Source of the DNA: Acidobacteriota bacterium
GTDB lineage: Bacteria > Acidobacteriota > Aminicenantia > Aminicenantales > Saccharicenantaceae
Direction: 5' to 3'
Length of the DNA: 64,000 nt
NCBI GenBank assembly: GCA_039683095.1
Contig: JBDKSB010000012.1
Span: 865,846-929,845, forward strand
Below, one piece after another: positions 51,634-60,902 of the stretch (positions are counted from its first letter, which is position 1; each line of letters begins with the position of its first letter). A program made the position numbers and the translations under genes. The notes under the pieces are model-generated. The model was given only the letters and a program-made list of their open reading frames with translations. It did not search any database and was not told the DNA's origin.

Positions 51634-52229
51634 CCGACCTGGCCGCCGACGCGACCGTCCTCAACCTGTTCAAGGACAGCGACGCCCTGCTCCGCGGGCA
51701 TTTCAAGCTGACCTCGGGCAAGCACTCGGAGTGGTACTTCGAGAAGATCCGGCTGATCGAGAAGCCGGCCGCCCTGGAGAAGATCGTCGATCTCCTGGCC
51801 GCCAAGATCCGCCGCGAAGTGCCCGATTTCGATTACGTCGTCTCCCCCGCCTACGGGGCCATCGCCATCGGCTTCCTCACCGCCCTCAAGCTGGGCAAGA
51901 AGTTCGCCTTCACCCAGCGGGCCGACGGGAAGATGACCATCCGCTCGGGTTTCTCGGGGCTCGCCGGCTCGCGGGCCGTCATCGTCGAGGACATCCTGAC
52001 GACGGGCGGGTCCATCCTGGAGGTCATCGCCTGCCTCAGGGAGCGCCAGGTCCCGGTGGCCGGGGTCTACGTCCTGGTCGACCGCAGCGGCGGGGCCATC
52101 CCGATCGACGGGAAGGCCGTCGGCAGCCTGCTGACGCTCAAGGTCGAGGCCTTCGAGCCGGACGCCTGCCCGTTCTGCGCCGAGGGCATCCCGATCACCA
52201 AGCCCGGCGCCTCGGATAAAAAGGGCTGA
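51630..52229 (+). CDS. pyrE: Orotate phosphoribosyltransferase
   Basis: 199 residues from ATG 51630, which overlaps the previous stop; AAAGGAG lies upstream. Motifs: GHFKLTSGKHSEWYFEK, SPAYGAIAIGFLTALKLGKK, TQRADGKM and the PRPP loop VIVEDILTTGGSILEVI. It makes orotidine 5'-phosphate in pyrimidine synthesis. The C-terminal CPFCAEGIPITKPG is typical of the bacterial/archaeal long form. A short terminator follows. Confidence 0.95.
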   Translation: MTDLAADATVLNLFKDSDALLRGHFKLTSGKHSEWYFEKIRLIEKPAALEKIVDLLAAKIRREVPDFDYVVSPAYGAIAIGFLTALKLGKKFAFTQRADGKMTIRSGFSGLAGSRAVIVEDILTTGGSILEVIACLRERQVPVAGVYVLVDRSGGAIPIDGKAVGSLLTLKVEAFEPDACPFCAEGIPITKPGASDKKG

Positions 52230-52246
52230 GCGGAAATCCGCTTTTT
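52229..52246 (+). terminator. Short Rho-independent terminator after pyrE
   Basis: AGCGGA-AA-TCCGCT followed by TTTT, overlapping the last base of the stop codon. Confidence 0.6.
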
Positions 52247-52266
52247 CCCGTAAAAAAACCCGGTTT

Positions 52267-52284
52267 GGGCCCTAAAAAGGGCCC
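52267..52284. terminator. Palindromic hairpin between pyrE and acrB stops
   Basis: GGGCCC-N6-GGGCCC, 6-bp stem. On the minus strand a T7 run follows 8 bases later (plus-strand A-run 52252-52258), so it may help end acrB transcripts; spacing is loose. Confidence 0.4.
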
Positions 52285-52294
52285 TCCTGATGCG

Positions 52295-55200
52295 CTATTC
52301 TCTTTGTTCTGAGCCAGTTGCGTTAGCCAAGGCGCCTTCGGGGGCCTCGGCCGTTCTTTTCTTCGCCAGCCGGTCGGCCACAACGTAGAACGCCGGGACG
52401 ACGATCAGGCTCAGGGCCGTCGACAGCACCAAGCCGCCGATGACAGCGATGGCCATGGGCATGCGGATCTCCGACCCCGAGCCGATGCCCAGGGCCGGGG
52501 GTATGGAGGCCATCAGGGTCGCCGTGGCCGTCATCAGGATGGGCCGCAGCCGGATGGGGCCGGCCTTCTCCATGGACTCCCGGGCCGAGACGCCCTGGTT
52601 CCGGAAAGCGTTGGCGTAATCGACGAGGATGATGGAGTTCTTCTTGACGATGCCCATCAGGAGCAGCAGCCCGATCATGCTGAAGATGTTCAGGGACTGG
52701 CCGGCGACGAGCAGGGCGAAGGCCGCCCCGGCGACCGACAGCGGCAGGATGGTGATGATGGTCACGGGGTCCTTGAACGAGTTGAACTGCGAGGCCAGGA
52801 TCATGTAGGCGATCAGGATGCCCAGGGCCATGGCGAAGAGCAGCGAGCTCATGGAGTCGCGGAAGGCCACGCTCGACCCGCCCAGGACGACCCGGTACCC
52901 GACCGGCAGGGTCTTACCCAGGCCCTCGACCACGCGCAGGACCTCGGCCTGGGCATGGCCCGGGGCGACGTTGGCATAGATCGAGATGGCCCGTTCGCGG
53001 TCGCGCCGGGTGATGGCCTGGAGGGCCGCCTGCTCCTCGAACATGACCAGGGATGACAGGGGCACGAGGTCGCCGTTGCGGGCCCGGACGCGCAGCCGCG
53101 AGATGTCCTCGGGCCGCGAGCGCTGCCCGGCCATGAGCTTGACCCGCACGTCGAGCCGCCGGCCGCCGGTGCTGTACTTGCCGACGCGGATGCCGCCGAC
53201 CAGGGCATTGATGGTCGTGGCGACCTCGTCGACGGAGACGCCGACGTCGGCGCAGACGGCCCGGTCCGGCGTCACCCGGAGCTCGGGCATGCCGACGCGG
53301 TAGTCCGTGTCGAGGTCGACGACCAGGCCGCTGGCCGTCAGGTCCTGCATCAGCTTCTGGCTGAGCGGGACGAGCTGGTTCCAGTCGGCGCCGCGGACGG
53401 AGAACTCGACCGGGAAGCCGCGCTGGGCCGTGAAGCCCTGCTGCGAGGTGTCCTGGATGACGGCCCGGATGCCCGGGATGGCGTTGAGCTCGCGACGGAT
53501 GACGGCCGAGAGCTCGGCCTGGCTCATCCGGCGCTCCTTGGGCGGGACCATGGTGATGTACAGCATCCCGGAGTTTACCCCGCCGCCGCCCATGCCGCCG
53601 ACGAAGCTGAAGACCTGGGTGATCTCCGGGTGCTTGTTGACGGCGTCCTCGGCCTTGATGAGCAGGGCGTCGGTCTCGGTGATGTCCGAGCCGACGGCCG
53701 TCTGAAGGCGGACCGAGACCTGGCTCTGGTCCTGGGAGGGGACGAATTCGCTCGGCAGGACCAGGAAGACCACGATGGCGGCCGCGAACAGCACGCCCGC
53801 CAGGACCAGGATCAGCCCCGGCTTGCGCAGGCTGCCGTGGAGGACGCGGCCATAGAACCGCTCGAGCTTGCCGAAGGCCCTGTCGACCGCCAACCCGACC
53901 TTGTTCCGCCCTTCCCTCGTAGTCTTGAGGAACTGGGAGCAGCGGGCCGGGGCCAGGGTGACGGCTTCGATGTAGGACAGCATGACGCACAGGCACAGGG
54001 TGATGCCGAACTGGAGGAAATACCGCCCGATGATGCCCTTCATGAACACGACCGGGATGAAGATGGCCACGACGGCCAGGGTCGCGGCCAGGGCGGCGAA
54101 GGCGATCTCCTTCGTCCCGTTGAGGGCGGCCGGCACCAGGGCCTCCCCGCCCTCGCGGTGGCGGAAGATGTTCTCCATGACCATGATGGCGTCGTCGACG
54201 ACGAGGCCGACGGCCAGGGCCATGGCCAGCAGGGTGAACGTGTTGAAGGTGAAGCCGAGGAAGTAGATGATGGCCACCGTGCCGAGGAGCGACATGGGGA
54301 TGGCCAGGATGACGTTCAGGGTGCTCGAGAGCGACCCCAGGAACAGCCAGCAGACGAAGGCGGTCAGGACGACGGAGAGCAGGAGCTCGAACTCGATCTC
54401 GTTGACCGAGTCGCTGATGAACTTCGTGCTGTCGTTGGTGATGCCGAGGGTCATGTCGGCCGGCAGGGTCTTGCGGTAGTCCTCGACGGCCGCCCGGACG
54501 CGCTTGGCCAGGGCCACGGCGTTGGCGCCGCGCTGCTTCTTGATGCCCAGGCCCTGGGCCGGGCCGCCGTCGACCCGGGCGATGCGCCGGACGTCCTCGA
54601 AGCCGTCCTCGACGAGGCCCACGTCGCTCAGGTAGATGGGGCTGCCGGCGGCCTCGCGGACGACGATCTGGCGGAAGGTGTCGAGGTCGAGGGCCTCGCC
54701 GAGGACGCGGACGTTGATCTCGCGGCCCGGCGTCTCGAGCCGGCCGGCGGGCAGCTCGATGTGCTCGCGGGCCAGGGCCGAGGTGACGTCGCTGACCGTC
54801 AGGTTCTTCTCGTCGAGCTTGGCGGCGTCGAGCCAGATGCGGACGTTCCGCGACAGCGTGCCCATGAGCGAGATCTCGCCGATGCCGGGGATGGTCTGGA
54901 GCTTTTCCTTGAGGCCGTACTGGACGAAGTCGCTGAGGACGCGCTGGGGGTAGGGCCCGCCGAGGCGGACCATCATGATCGGGTTGTCTTCGGGATTGGA
55001 CTTGGAGACCGTCGGGGGATCCATGTCCCGGGGCAGGCGGCGGACGGCCTGCGAAACCTTGTTCTGGACGTCCTGGAGGGCGATATCGACGTCGCGGGAG
55101 AGCTCGATCTCGACGGTGATGTTGCAGGAGCCCTGGCGCGAGCTCGAGGTCAGGGACCGGATGCCCTCGATCTGGACGAGCGTCTCCTCGAGGGGCTCGA

Positions 55201-55390
55201 CGACCTCGTTCTCCATGACCTCCGGCGCCGCGCCTTCCCAGGTGGCGGAGACATTGATCGTGGGGAAGTCGACGTCCGGGAACTGGCTGATGCCGATCCG
55301 CCCCCCGGCGACGACGCCGAAGACGATGGTGGCGGCCATGAGCATCCAGGCCAGGACGGGCTTCTTGACGCAGGCTTCGGTCATGTTCAT
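52295..55390 (-). CDS. RND multidrug efflux inner-membrane transporter (AcrB/MdtB type)
   Basis: 1031 residues, full length. Starts TEACVKKPVLAWMLMAATIV and shows the two-fold RND plan: twelve spans, porter-domain motifs (GISQFPDVDFPTINVSA, SRQGSCNITVEIE) and the proton-relay span GLVVDDAIMVMENIFRH with its Asp pair. The second half carries GIVKKNSIILVDYANAF with the relay Lys neighbourhood. It pumps hydrophobic drugs or lipids from periplasm to outside, with the adaptor and TolC encoded upstream. The last codons carry the right copy of the 22-bp inverted repeat. Confidence 0.95.
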   Translation of the reverse strand: MNMTEACVKKPVLAWMLMAATIVFGVVAGGRIGISQFPDVDFPTINVSATWEGAAPEVMENEVVEPLEETLVQIEGIRSLTSSSRQGSCNITVEIELSRDVDIALQDVQNKVSQAVRRLPRDMDPPTVSKSNPEDNPIMMVRLGGPYPQRVLSDFVQYGLKEKLQTIPGIGEISLMGTLSRNVRIWLDAAKLDEKNLTVSDVTSALAREHIELPAGRLETPGREINVRVLGEALDLDTFRQIVVREAAGSPIYLSDVGLVEDGFEDVRRIARVDGGPAQGLGIKKQRGANAVALAKRVRAAVEDYRKTLPADMTLGITNDSTKFISDSVNEIEFELLLSVVLTAFVCWLFLGSLSSTLNVILAIPMSLLGTVAIIYFLGFTFNTFTLLAMALAVGLVVDDAIMVMENIFRHREGGEALVPAALNGTKEIAFAALAATLAVVAIFIPVVFMKGIIGRYFLQFGITLCLCVMLSYIEAVTLAPARCSQFLKTTREGRNKVGLAVDRAFGKLERFYGRVLHGSLRKPGLILVLAGVLFAAAIVVFLVLPSEFVPSQDQSQVSVRLQTAVGSDITETDALLIKAEDAVNKHPEITQVFSFVGGMGGGGVNSGMLYITMVPPKERRMSQAELSAVIRRELNAIPGIRAVIQDTSQQGFTAQRGFPVEFSVRGADWNQLVPLSQKLMQDLTASGLVVDLDTDYRVGMPELRVTPDRAVCADVGVSVDEVATTINALVGGIRVGKYSTGGRRLDVRVKLMAGQRSRPEDISRLRVRARNGDLVPLSSLVMFEEQAALQAITRRDRERAISIYANVAPGHAQAEVLRVVEGLGKTLPVGYRVVLGGSSVAFRDSMSSLLFAMALGILIAYMILASQFNSFKDPVTIITILPLSVAGAAFALLVAGQSLNIFSMIGLLLLMGIVKKNSIILVDYANAFRNQGVSARESMEKAGPIRLRPILMTATATLMASIPPALGIGSGSEIRMPMAIAVIGGLVLSTALSLIVVPAFYVVADRLAKKRTAEAPEGALANATGSEQRE
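52316..52337 (-). repeat. 22-bp inverted repeat, right copy (inside acrB 3' end)
   Basis: Exact reverse complement of 50362-50383. It lies in the coding sequence for the last residues of the RND pump. Confidence 0.9.
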
Positions 55391-55402
55391 GGCGACGATC
55401 CT

Positions 55403-56578
55403 TTATTTCTTGGCCGGCGCGGCGCCCCCGGCCGGCGGGGCCGCGGCCGGCGCCTCGGCGGCGGTCGGCGCGCCGAGGCGCACGCTCACGCCGTTCGAAA
55501 GGGCTTCGGCGCCGCGGACGACGAGCGTCTCGCCGCCGCTCAGGCCGGACAGGACCTCGACCTTGCCGTCGGCCGAGCGCATGCCCAGGGTCAGGATGCG
55601 CTCGGCGGCCTTGTCGCCCTCGACGACGTAGGCGATGAAGCCGCGCTCGCTCGGGCGCACGGCGCCGACGGGGATGACCGGCGCCTCGCCGGGCGAGGCC
55701 ACGGGGACGGAGATCTCCGCGAACGAGCCGGGCCGGAGGCTCTTGTCGCCCGTGTCGTCGATGTTGGCCGTGATGTCGACGAGGCGCGAAGTGTCGTCGG
55801 CCGACTCGGCGACATGCACGACCTTGGCCGTGAACTCGCGGCTTTCCTCGCGGACGGTGAACTTCGCCACCTGGCCGGGCTTGATCCGGGCGGCGTCGCG
55901 CTCGGGGACGCGGAACCGGAGCAGGAGCGGGTCGCGGCGGACGAGCGTCGCCAGGACCGTCCCGGTCTCGACATACTGGCCGGTCTGGACGGTCCGCGTC
56001 TGGATGATGCCCGAGATGGGCGCCTTGACGAAGGCGTCGCTGAGGTTGAGCTTGGCCTGGTTGAGGGCCGAGCGGGTCTGGGCCACCTCGGAGGCGGCCG
56101 TCAGGACCTTGGTCCGCCAGGTCTCGACCTCCTCGCCCGGGATGAGGCCCGGGTTCTGGGTCGTGACCGTCTCGCGGCGCTTGAGCCCCGCTTCGGCGTC
56201 GGCCTTGGAAGCCTCGGCCTTTTCAAAGGCGGCCTGGGCCGATTCGACGGCCAGGCGGTAGCGCTCGGTCTCGATCTCGACCAGGACCTGGCCGGCCGAC
56301 GCGTACTCCCCTTCGGCGAAACGGACGCGGTCGACTGCCCCGGAGACCCGGGCCGTGACCTGGACCTTCTCGAAGGCCTCGACCGAGCCGACGGCGGCCA
56401 CGGTGTAAACGAGCGAGCGGACGGGGACCTTCTCGACGTCGACCGGGAACATGACCCGGCCCCGGCCGCCCCGCGCCCCCTGGGCGCCGGCGCCCTTCTT
56501 CTTGCAGGCCCCGGCGAGAACGATCAACGCCGCGGCGGCGGCGACAGCGGCGATCTTCCTGGTTGTCATGCTGATCAA
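55403..56578 (-). CDS. RND efflux periplasmic adaptor lipoprotein (AcrA/MdtA type)
   Basis: 391 residues. Lipobox LAGAC (Cys25) anchors it. Order typical of adaptors: strand VAAVGSVEAFEKVQVTARVSG, half-lipoyl QVLVEIETERYRLAVESAQA, coiled-coil hairpin (about 100-170), second lipoyl half FVKAPISGIIQTRTVQTGQY, beta-barrel RDPLLLRFRVPERDAARIKPG, and C-terminal RSADGKVEVLSGLSGGETLVVRG. It links the pump with TolC. Start overlaps the tolC stop by 4 bases; a second ATG lies 3 codons in. Confidence 0.93.
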   Translation of the reverse strand: MISMTTRKIAAVAAAAALIVLAGACKKKGAGAQGARGGRGRVMFPVDVEKVPVRSLVYTVAAVGSVEAFEKVQVTARVSGAVDRVRFAEGEYASAGQVLVEIETERYRLAVESAQAAFEKAEASKADAEAGLKRRETVTTQNPGLIPGEEVETWRTKVLTAASEVAQTRSALNQAKLNLSDAFVKAPISGIIQTRTVQTGQYVETGTVLATLVRRDPLLLRFRVPERDAARIKPGQVAKFTVREESREFTAKVVHVAESADDTSRLVDITANIDDTGDKSLRPGSFAEISVPVASPGEAPVIPVGAVRPSERGFIAYVVEGDKAAERILTLGMRSADGKVEVLSGLSGGETLVVRGAEALSNGVSVRLGAPTAAEAPAAAPPAGGAAPAKK

Positions 56579-57918
56579 GTGCGTGGCTCCTTCCCAAAGG
56601 GATCGAGGCCCAGGGCGGCTTCCAGGTTGAGGAAAGCGACCCCCAAGCCGTAGCGTTCCTGGACGAAGGCGACCTCGGCCTCGAAGAGGCTGACGTTGGC
56701 GTCGGCGACCTGGAGGGCGGAGGCCAGGCCCTGGCGATAGAGCTCCGTGGTCTCGGCCGCGTTCTTCCTGGCCACGTCGTAGGCGACCGTGGCCTGCTTG
56801 AGGGAAGCCCGCTGGTTGGCCAGGGACACCAGGGCCTGCCGGACCTCGAGGTCCACCTTGCGGACCGCCGCCTGGACGTCGAGGTCGGCCAGCCGGGCCA
56901 GGGCCTTCTGTTCCTGGCGCTGGCCGAAGCGGGTCAGGCCGTCGAAGAGGGTCCAGCTCAAGGTCGCGCCGACGCTCCAGTTCCAGTTCCTGTTGTTGAA
57001 GCTGGCTTCGTTAGTCAGGCTGTACCGGCCCGTGGCGCTGAGGGACGGCAGGAAGCCGAGCATCGGCACCTTGGCCAGCGAGCGCTGCGACGCCGCGGCC
57101 CAACGCAGGGAGCCGACATCGAGCCGGCGGGCCAGGGCCTCGCCGATCAGGGCTTCGGCGTCGGCGGCCTCGGCCGACGCGGCCTCGATCAGGAACTCGG
57201 GGACGACGAGCGATCCGCGGACGGCTTCCGCGGAGTCGAGGAGGTTGCCCAGCTGGAGGGTGCTCGTCTCGACCTCGCCCTTGACCTGCGTCAAACCGAC
57301 CTCGGCCGTGGCGTACTCGAGCTCGGCCCGCGTGACGTCGTTGACCGAGGCCAGGCCGGCCGCGAAGCGCGCCTTGGCCGCCTCGAGGTTCTGCCCGGCG
57401 AAGGCGAAGCGCCGGGCCGAGGCTCCCCGGACCTGGGTCGTCCCGAGGGTGGCCAGGAAAGCCTGGCTGACCTCGAAGGCCAGCTGCCTCCGGCTCTCCT
57501 CGGCCGCGGCCACATCGGCGTTCCGCTGGGACCGGACGGCCGCCAGGCTGGTCATGCTCCGGGCGTCGAACAGGGTCTGCGAGAGGTTCAATGTCTCCGA
57601 GAGGGCGTTGAAGCGCTGGATGACGACTTCGGAGTTGCCGACGACCCGCCGCGTCTCATAAGCCCTGCGGGTGTACGTGCCGGTGGTGCTGATGTTCGGC
57701 AGGAAGAACGAGCGGGCCTGGGCGACGCGGGCGTTGGCCGCGCTGATGCTCTCCTGGGCGGCCAGGGCCTGTTCGTTCCTCTCCAGGGCCAGTTTGACCG
57801 CCTCGTCGAGGGTCAGGGTCTTGTCCTGGGAGGCGGCCAAGGGGGCCAAGGCGAGGATCAGGCAGAGAGCGACCGCCGCCGGGCGCATGCCCCGGCCTAG
57901 TCCGGACTGTTGTGCCAT
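56575..57918 (-). CDS. TolC-family outer-membrane efflux protein
   Basis: 447 residues. Signal peptide about 1-30 (ALAPLAASQ). Two repeated halves, each with long coiled-coil helices: TLTLDEAVKLALERNEQALAA, RRQLAFEVSQAFLATLGTTQ, then RSLAKVPMLGFLPSLSATG and ELYRQGLASALQVADANVSL. It forms the trimeric exit duct for the pump encoded downstream. First gene of the operon tolC-acrA-acrB; AGGAG is upstream. No clear -35 box was found. Confidence 0.94.
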   Translation of the reverse strand: MAQQSGLGRGMRPAAVALCLILALAPLAASQDKTLTLDEAVKLALERNEQALAAQESISAANARVAQARSFFLPNISTTGTYTRRAYETRRVVGNSEVVIQRFNALSETLNLSQTLFDARSMTSLAAVRSQRNADVAAAEESRRQLAFEVSQAFLATLGTTQVRGASARRFAFAGQNLEAAKARFAAGLASVNDVTRAELEYATAEVGLTQVKGEVETSTLQLGNLLDSAEAVRGSLVVPEFLIEAASAEAADAEALIGEALARRLDVGSLRWAAASQRSLAKVPMLGFLPSLSATGRYSLTNEASFNNRNWNWSVGATLSWTLFDGLTRFGQRQEQKALARLADLDVQAAVRKVDLEVRQALVSLANQRASLKQATVAYDVARKNAAETTELYRQGLASALQVADANVSLFEAEVAFVQERYGLGVAFLNLEAALGLDPFGKEPRT

Positions 57919-58172
57919 CCTCTTTCTCCTGAAGATACGGGCAAACCTTTACTATATTACATTAGGACGCCAAACTCCGGTCTTTCTTCCTCCCCCGGGC
58001 CGAAAAACGGGAAGGTCCCGGGGATTCGGACCGTCTAAGCGGCCAACTTCCGGGCGGCCGGGGCGGCGCGGACTTCGTCGAATACGTCCTGTCTCTGCCG
58101 GCCGTGGAGACGACCTTCGCCGAAGGCAGCCGGGCGGGGATATCGGTCAGCGTCAAGCGCGCCGGGAAGCAG

Positions 58173-59090
58173 CTACCACTTCTTGTATTTCCAGAAGATC
58201 AGGAACCCGACCACCGAGACGCCGGCCAGGCCCAGGATGAGCCAGAAGGCGGGATGCTCCCTCAGGCCGAACGGCAGGGTCACGTTCATCGAGAAGACCG
58301 AGACGACCAGGGTCGGCACCATGATCGAGATGGTGATGATGTTCAGGGTCTTCATCAGGACGTTGAGGTTGTTGCTGACGATCGAGGCCCGTGCGTCCAT
58401 CAGGCTGGCCAGGATGTTCGAGTAGACCTCGGCCTGGCGGTAGCACTGGTTGTTCTCGATGACGATGTCGTCGAGCAGCTCCATCTCCTCCTGGGTGAAG
58501 CCGAACTTGGCCGCGTTATGGCGGAGCTTCTCGATCAGGACGCCGTTCGAGTTGACGGCGTTCTGGTAGTAGACCAGGCTCTTCTGCAGGGCGAACAGGT
58601 TGATGAGATAGCGGTTCTCCATGGCCCTGTTGATCTTCTGCTCGACGTCGTCGGCGATCTGGTTGATGATCCTGAGGTGCTCCATGAAATGGTAGATGGC
58701 CCGGTAGATGAGCCGGATGACGAGCTCGCTCAGGCTGCCGACCTTGGCCAGCTGCTTGCCCTCGAACACCGTCGTGTCGTCGGCCGTGACCAGGATGAGC
58801 CGGTCGCCGAAGAAGAAGACGCCCATGGTCGAGGCCTTGAACAGGAGCTGGTCGCCGCCGGAGTAATTCTTCGGCCGCTTGTAGATGATGGCGACATGGT
58901 TCGGCTCGCATTCGAGACGGGCCTGCTCGTCGGGGTCGAGGGCGGAATTCAGGGTGTGCTCGTCGATCTGGCAGGTCTCGACGAGCAGGCGCTTCTCGGC
59001 CTCGTCGGGATTGATGTAGAGCAGGATCGGGGCCTTCTCGTCCGCGGTCTCGACGATCTTCGAATTCTCGATCAGGTAGCGCCGGAGCAT
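58173..59090 (-). CDS. CorA-like divalent-metal transporter
   Basis: 305 residues. Large N-terminal cytoplasmic alpha/beta domain, a long helix (about 150-240, VIENNQCYRQAEVYSNILASL), then two C-terminal spans and the basic tail WKYKKW. The pore motif Gly-Met-Asn at the end of span one is SMN here (VFSMNVTLPF, residues 267-269), a conservative but unusual change in the selectivity loop. CorA pentamers take up magnesium or cobalt. A good promoter lies at 59147-59175. Confidence 0.88.
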   Translation of the reverse strand: MLRRYLIENSKIVETADEKAPILLYINPDEAEKRLLVETCQIDEHTLNSALDPDEQARLECEPNHVAIIYKRPKNYSGGDQLLFKASTMGVFFFGDRLILVTADDTTVFEGKQLAKVGSLSELVIRLIYRAIYHFMEHLRIINQIADDVEQKINRAMENRYLINLFALQKSLVYYQNAVNSNGVLIEKLRHNAAKFGFTQEEMELLDDIVIENNQCYRQAEVYSNILASLMDARASIVSNNLNVLMKTLNIITISIMVPTLVVSVFSMNVTLPFGLREHPAFWLILGLAGVSVVGFLIFWKYKKW

Positions 59091-59146
59091 GCCCTTCCTC
59101 CACTCTCTGCGATTTTTCTTCGCGGCGGACGCCGCGCGTCCCCGCG

Positions 59147-59175
59147 ATTATGCCCCGCCGCCGCCCGGATGGCAA
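59147..59175 (-). promoter_or_regulatory. Sigma-70 promoter for corA-like gene
   Basis: Minus strand TTGCCA (59175-59170), 17-base spacer, CATAAT (59152-59147), each 5 of 6. Confidence 0.6.
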
Positions 59176-59190
59176 GCGCGAGCGGCAAGG

Positions 59191-60768
59191 TCAGAACGAG
59201 AATTCGAGGCCGGCGAAGAGCCGCTTTTCCAGGCGGTGAACGCGGGTCTCGAGGATCCGCCCCCAGCGCCGGACGACCTCGTATCGGGCCTGGAGCTCGA
59301 ACGACGTGCCCGGCACTCTCCACCCGGCGCCGATGAGGCCGCGGAACCTGTTGTCGTCGAGATGGGCGTTGTTCGCGACCTCTCCCTGGAACCGGTCCAA
59401 GGCGTCGGCGGAGCTCCAGGCGCCGAAGCTGGCCAGGGCCTGGGCCCGGAAGCTCCCCCACTCGAGGCGCGTCCGCCCGGAGAGGGTGCCGCCGAAGCCG
59501 TAGTAATAGCCGTAGTACATGACCGTCGTCTTCATGCCCTCGATGGTGTCGTCCGGCGGCGTATGGTGCAGCTCGGAGTAGGCGTTGAAGGCATAGGAAT
59601 TGACCAGCCCGAAATCGACGTAGGCCTCGGCCACGGTCCGGACCCTGAGGCCGGGACGGAAGACCGTCCAATCCACGACCGGCCCGGCGAGATGCGCCAG
59701 GGCCAGCTTGTCGGTGAAATTCCTCGGCCTCTCGAAATGAAGATCGTAGCCCTGCTTGACGGGCACCGGATCGCTGTCGTAGCTCTCGAAGGGCCTCTTC
59801 TTGAAATACTCGAACGAGGACCCGAGCCCGACGATCAGGCTGTATCCGGTCGGGCCGGCCACGATCTTCTGCCGGAAGCGCCCCAGGGTCACCGCGCCCG
59901 TGCAGAAGTTGGTCTCGTCGGCGTGCCCGTTCCGGACCGTGTAATCGAGGCTGATGCCGCTCGAATAGGTGTCTTTCAGGCCCCGCCGGACGTCGCCGGG
60001 CCGGCCGTAGTCCGGCGGCATGAGCAGCTGCGTCCGGAAGCCGAAATTGAGGCCCGTCTCGGCGGGCTCGCCGGCCCGCGAGAGTCGCCGGGCCCCGGCG
60101 AACACGGCCAGGTCCCGCCAGCCCGGCTGCGGATAGTCCCTGGCGCCGGGCTTCTTGCGGTCCAGCCAATGATTGAGCTTGACGGCGGGATTGACGAAGC
60201 TCAGGGCCCGGGCCAGGAGGCCGCGCCGGTGGGCCAGGTAATGTCCGATCTGGTACCAGGGCTCGCCCGTCGAGAACGAGGCGAGGCCGGTCATGATCTG
60301 GTCGTTTAGGGAGATGACTTCCTTCCACTCGACCACGGCCTCCCAGTAGGTCGAGGCGGCCGAGGCCACCAGCCAGGATTCGAGCCAGGTCAGGTTGTTG
60401 GAGCGGGCGAATTGATAATAAACGCCGCCGGCCAGGGCGTGGGTCCAGTTGAGCTTGAAATTGTTCGAATCGAAGCGCCAGCCCTTGAGCAGGAAGACCC
60501 TCTCGAACTGGGCATGGGCATTGAGCTGGAATTGCCAGTCTTCGGGGAAGGCGGCCCGGGTCCAGTAGCTGGTCGTGGAGTAAGCCAGGAAGGCGCCCAG
60601 CTCGATCCAGGCCCGGCCGGGCTTTTTCCCCGGCGTCGCTCGGACGGCCGGCGCGGCGGCCTGCGCCGCCAGGCAGAACGGGACAGGGTCCGGGACGGCC
60701 GCGGCCAGCCAGACCATCGACGATCCCGCCAGCAGGACCGCCGCCGCCGCTCTCATCCTTCCGTTCAC
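59191..60768 (-). CDS. DUF3943 outer-membrane-associated protein
   Basis: 525 residues from GTG 60768, chosen because AAAGGAG lies 6 bases upstream; the frame is open 12 codons further. Signal peptide about 5-30. Then the DUF3943 region: AFLAYSTTSYWTRAAFPEDW, NWTHALAGGVYYQFARSNN, STYWEAVVEWKEVISLNDQI, FSTGEPWYQIGHY. The C-terminal half consists of amphipathic strands and ends RLFAGLEFSF with a terminal Phe, as in outer-membrane barrels. Function unknown for the family. Confidence 0.82.
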   Translation of the reverse strand: MNGRMRAAAAVLLAGSSMVWLAAAVPDPVPFCLAAQAAAPAVRATPGKKPGRAWIELGAFLAYSTTSYWTRAAFPEDWQFQLNAHAQFERVFLLKGWRFDSNNFKLNWTHALAGGVYYQFARSNNLTWLESWLVASAASTYWEAVVEWKEVISLNDQIMTGLASFSTGEPWYQIGHYLAHRRGLLARALSFVNPAVKLNHWLDRKKPGARDYPQPGWRDLAVFAGARRLSRAGEPAETGLNFGFRTQLLMPPDYGRPGDVRRGLKDTYSSGISLDYTVRNGHADETNFCTGAVTLGRFRQKIVAGPTGYSLIVGLGSSFEYFKKRPFESYDSDPVPVKQGYDLHFERPRNFTDKLALAHLAGPVVDWTVFRPGLRVRTVAEAYVDFGLVNSYAFNAYSELHHTPPDDTIEGMKTTVMYYGYYYGFGGTLSGRTRLEWGSFRAQALASFGAWSSADALDRFQGEVANNAHLDDNRFRGLIGAGWRVPGTSFELQARYEVVRRWGRILETRVHRLEKRLFAGLEFSF

Positions 60769-60902
60769 CGCAGCTCCTTTCCGCCGTTCGTCCCGAAACT
60801 TCAAAGAGCAACTCTAGGCGGTTCGGAGCCGCCCGTCAATAGATGACGGCGGATCCCGGGAGCGCGGCCGGCGCCGGGACGGCGGACCGGGCCGCGGACG
60901 GC

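Noticed and set aside
53630..56653. 1007-codon plus-strand open frame
   Set aside because: It is antisense to acrB and acrA, whose products are full-length and motif-complete.
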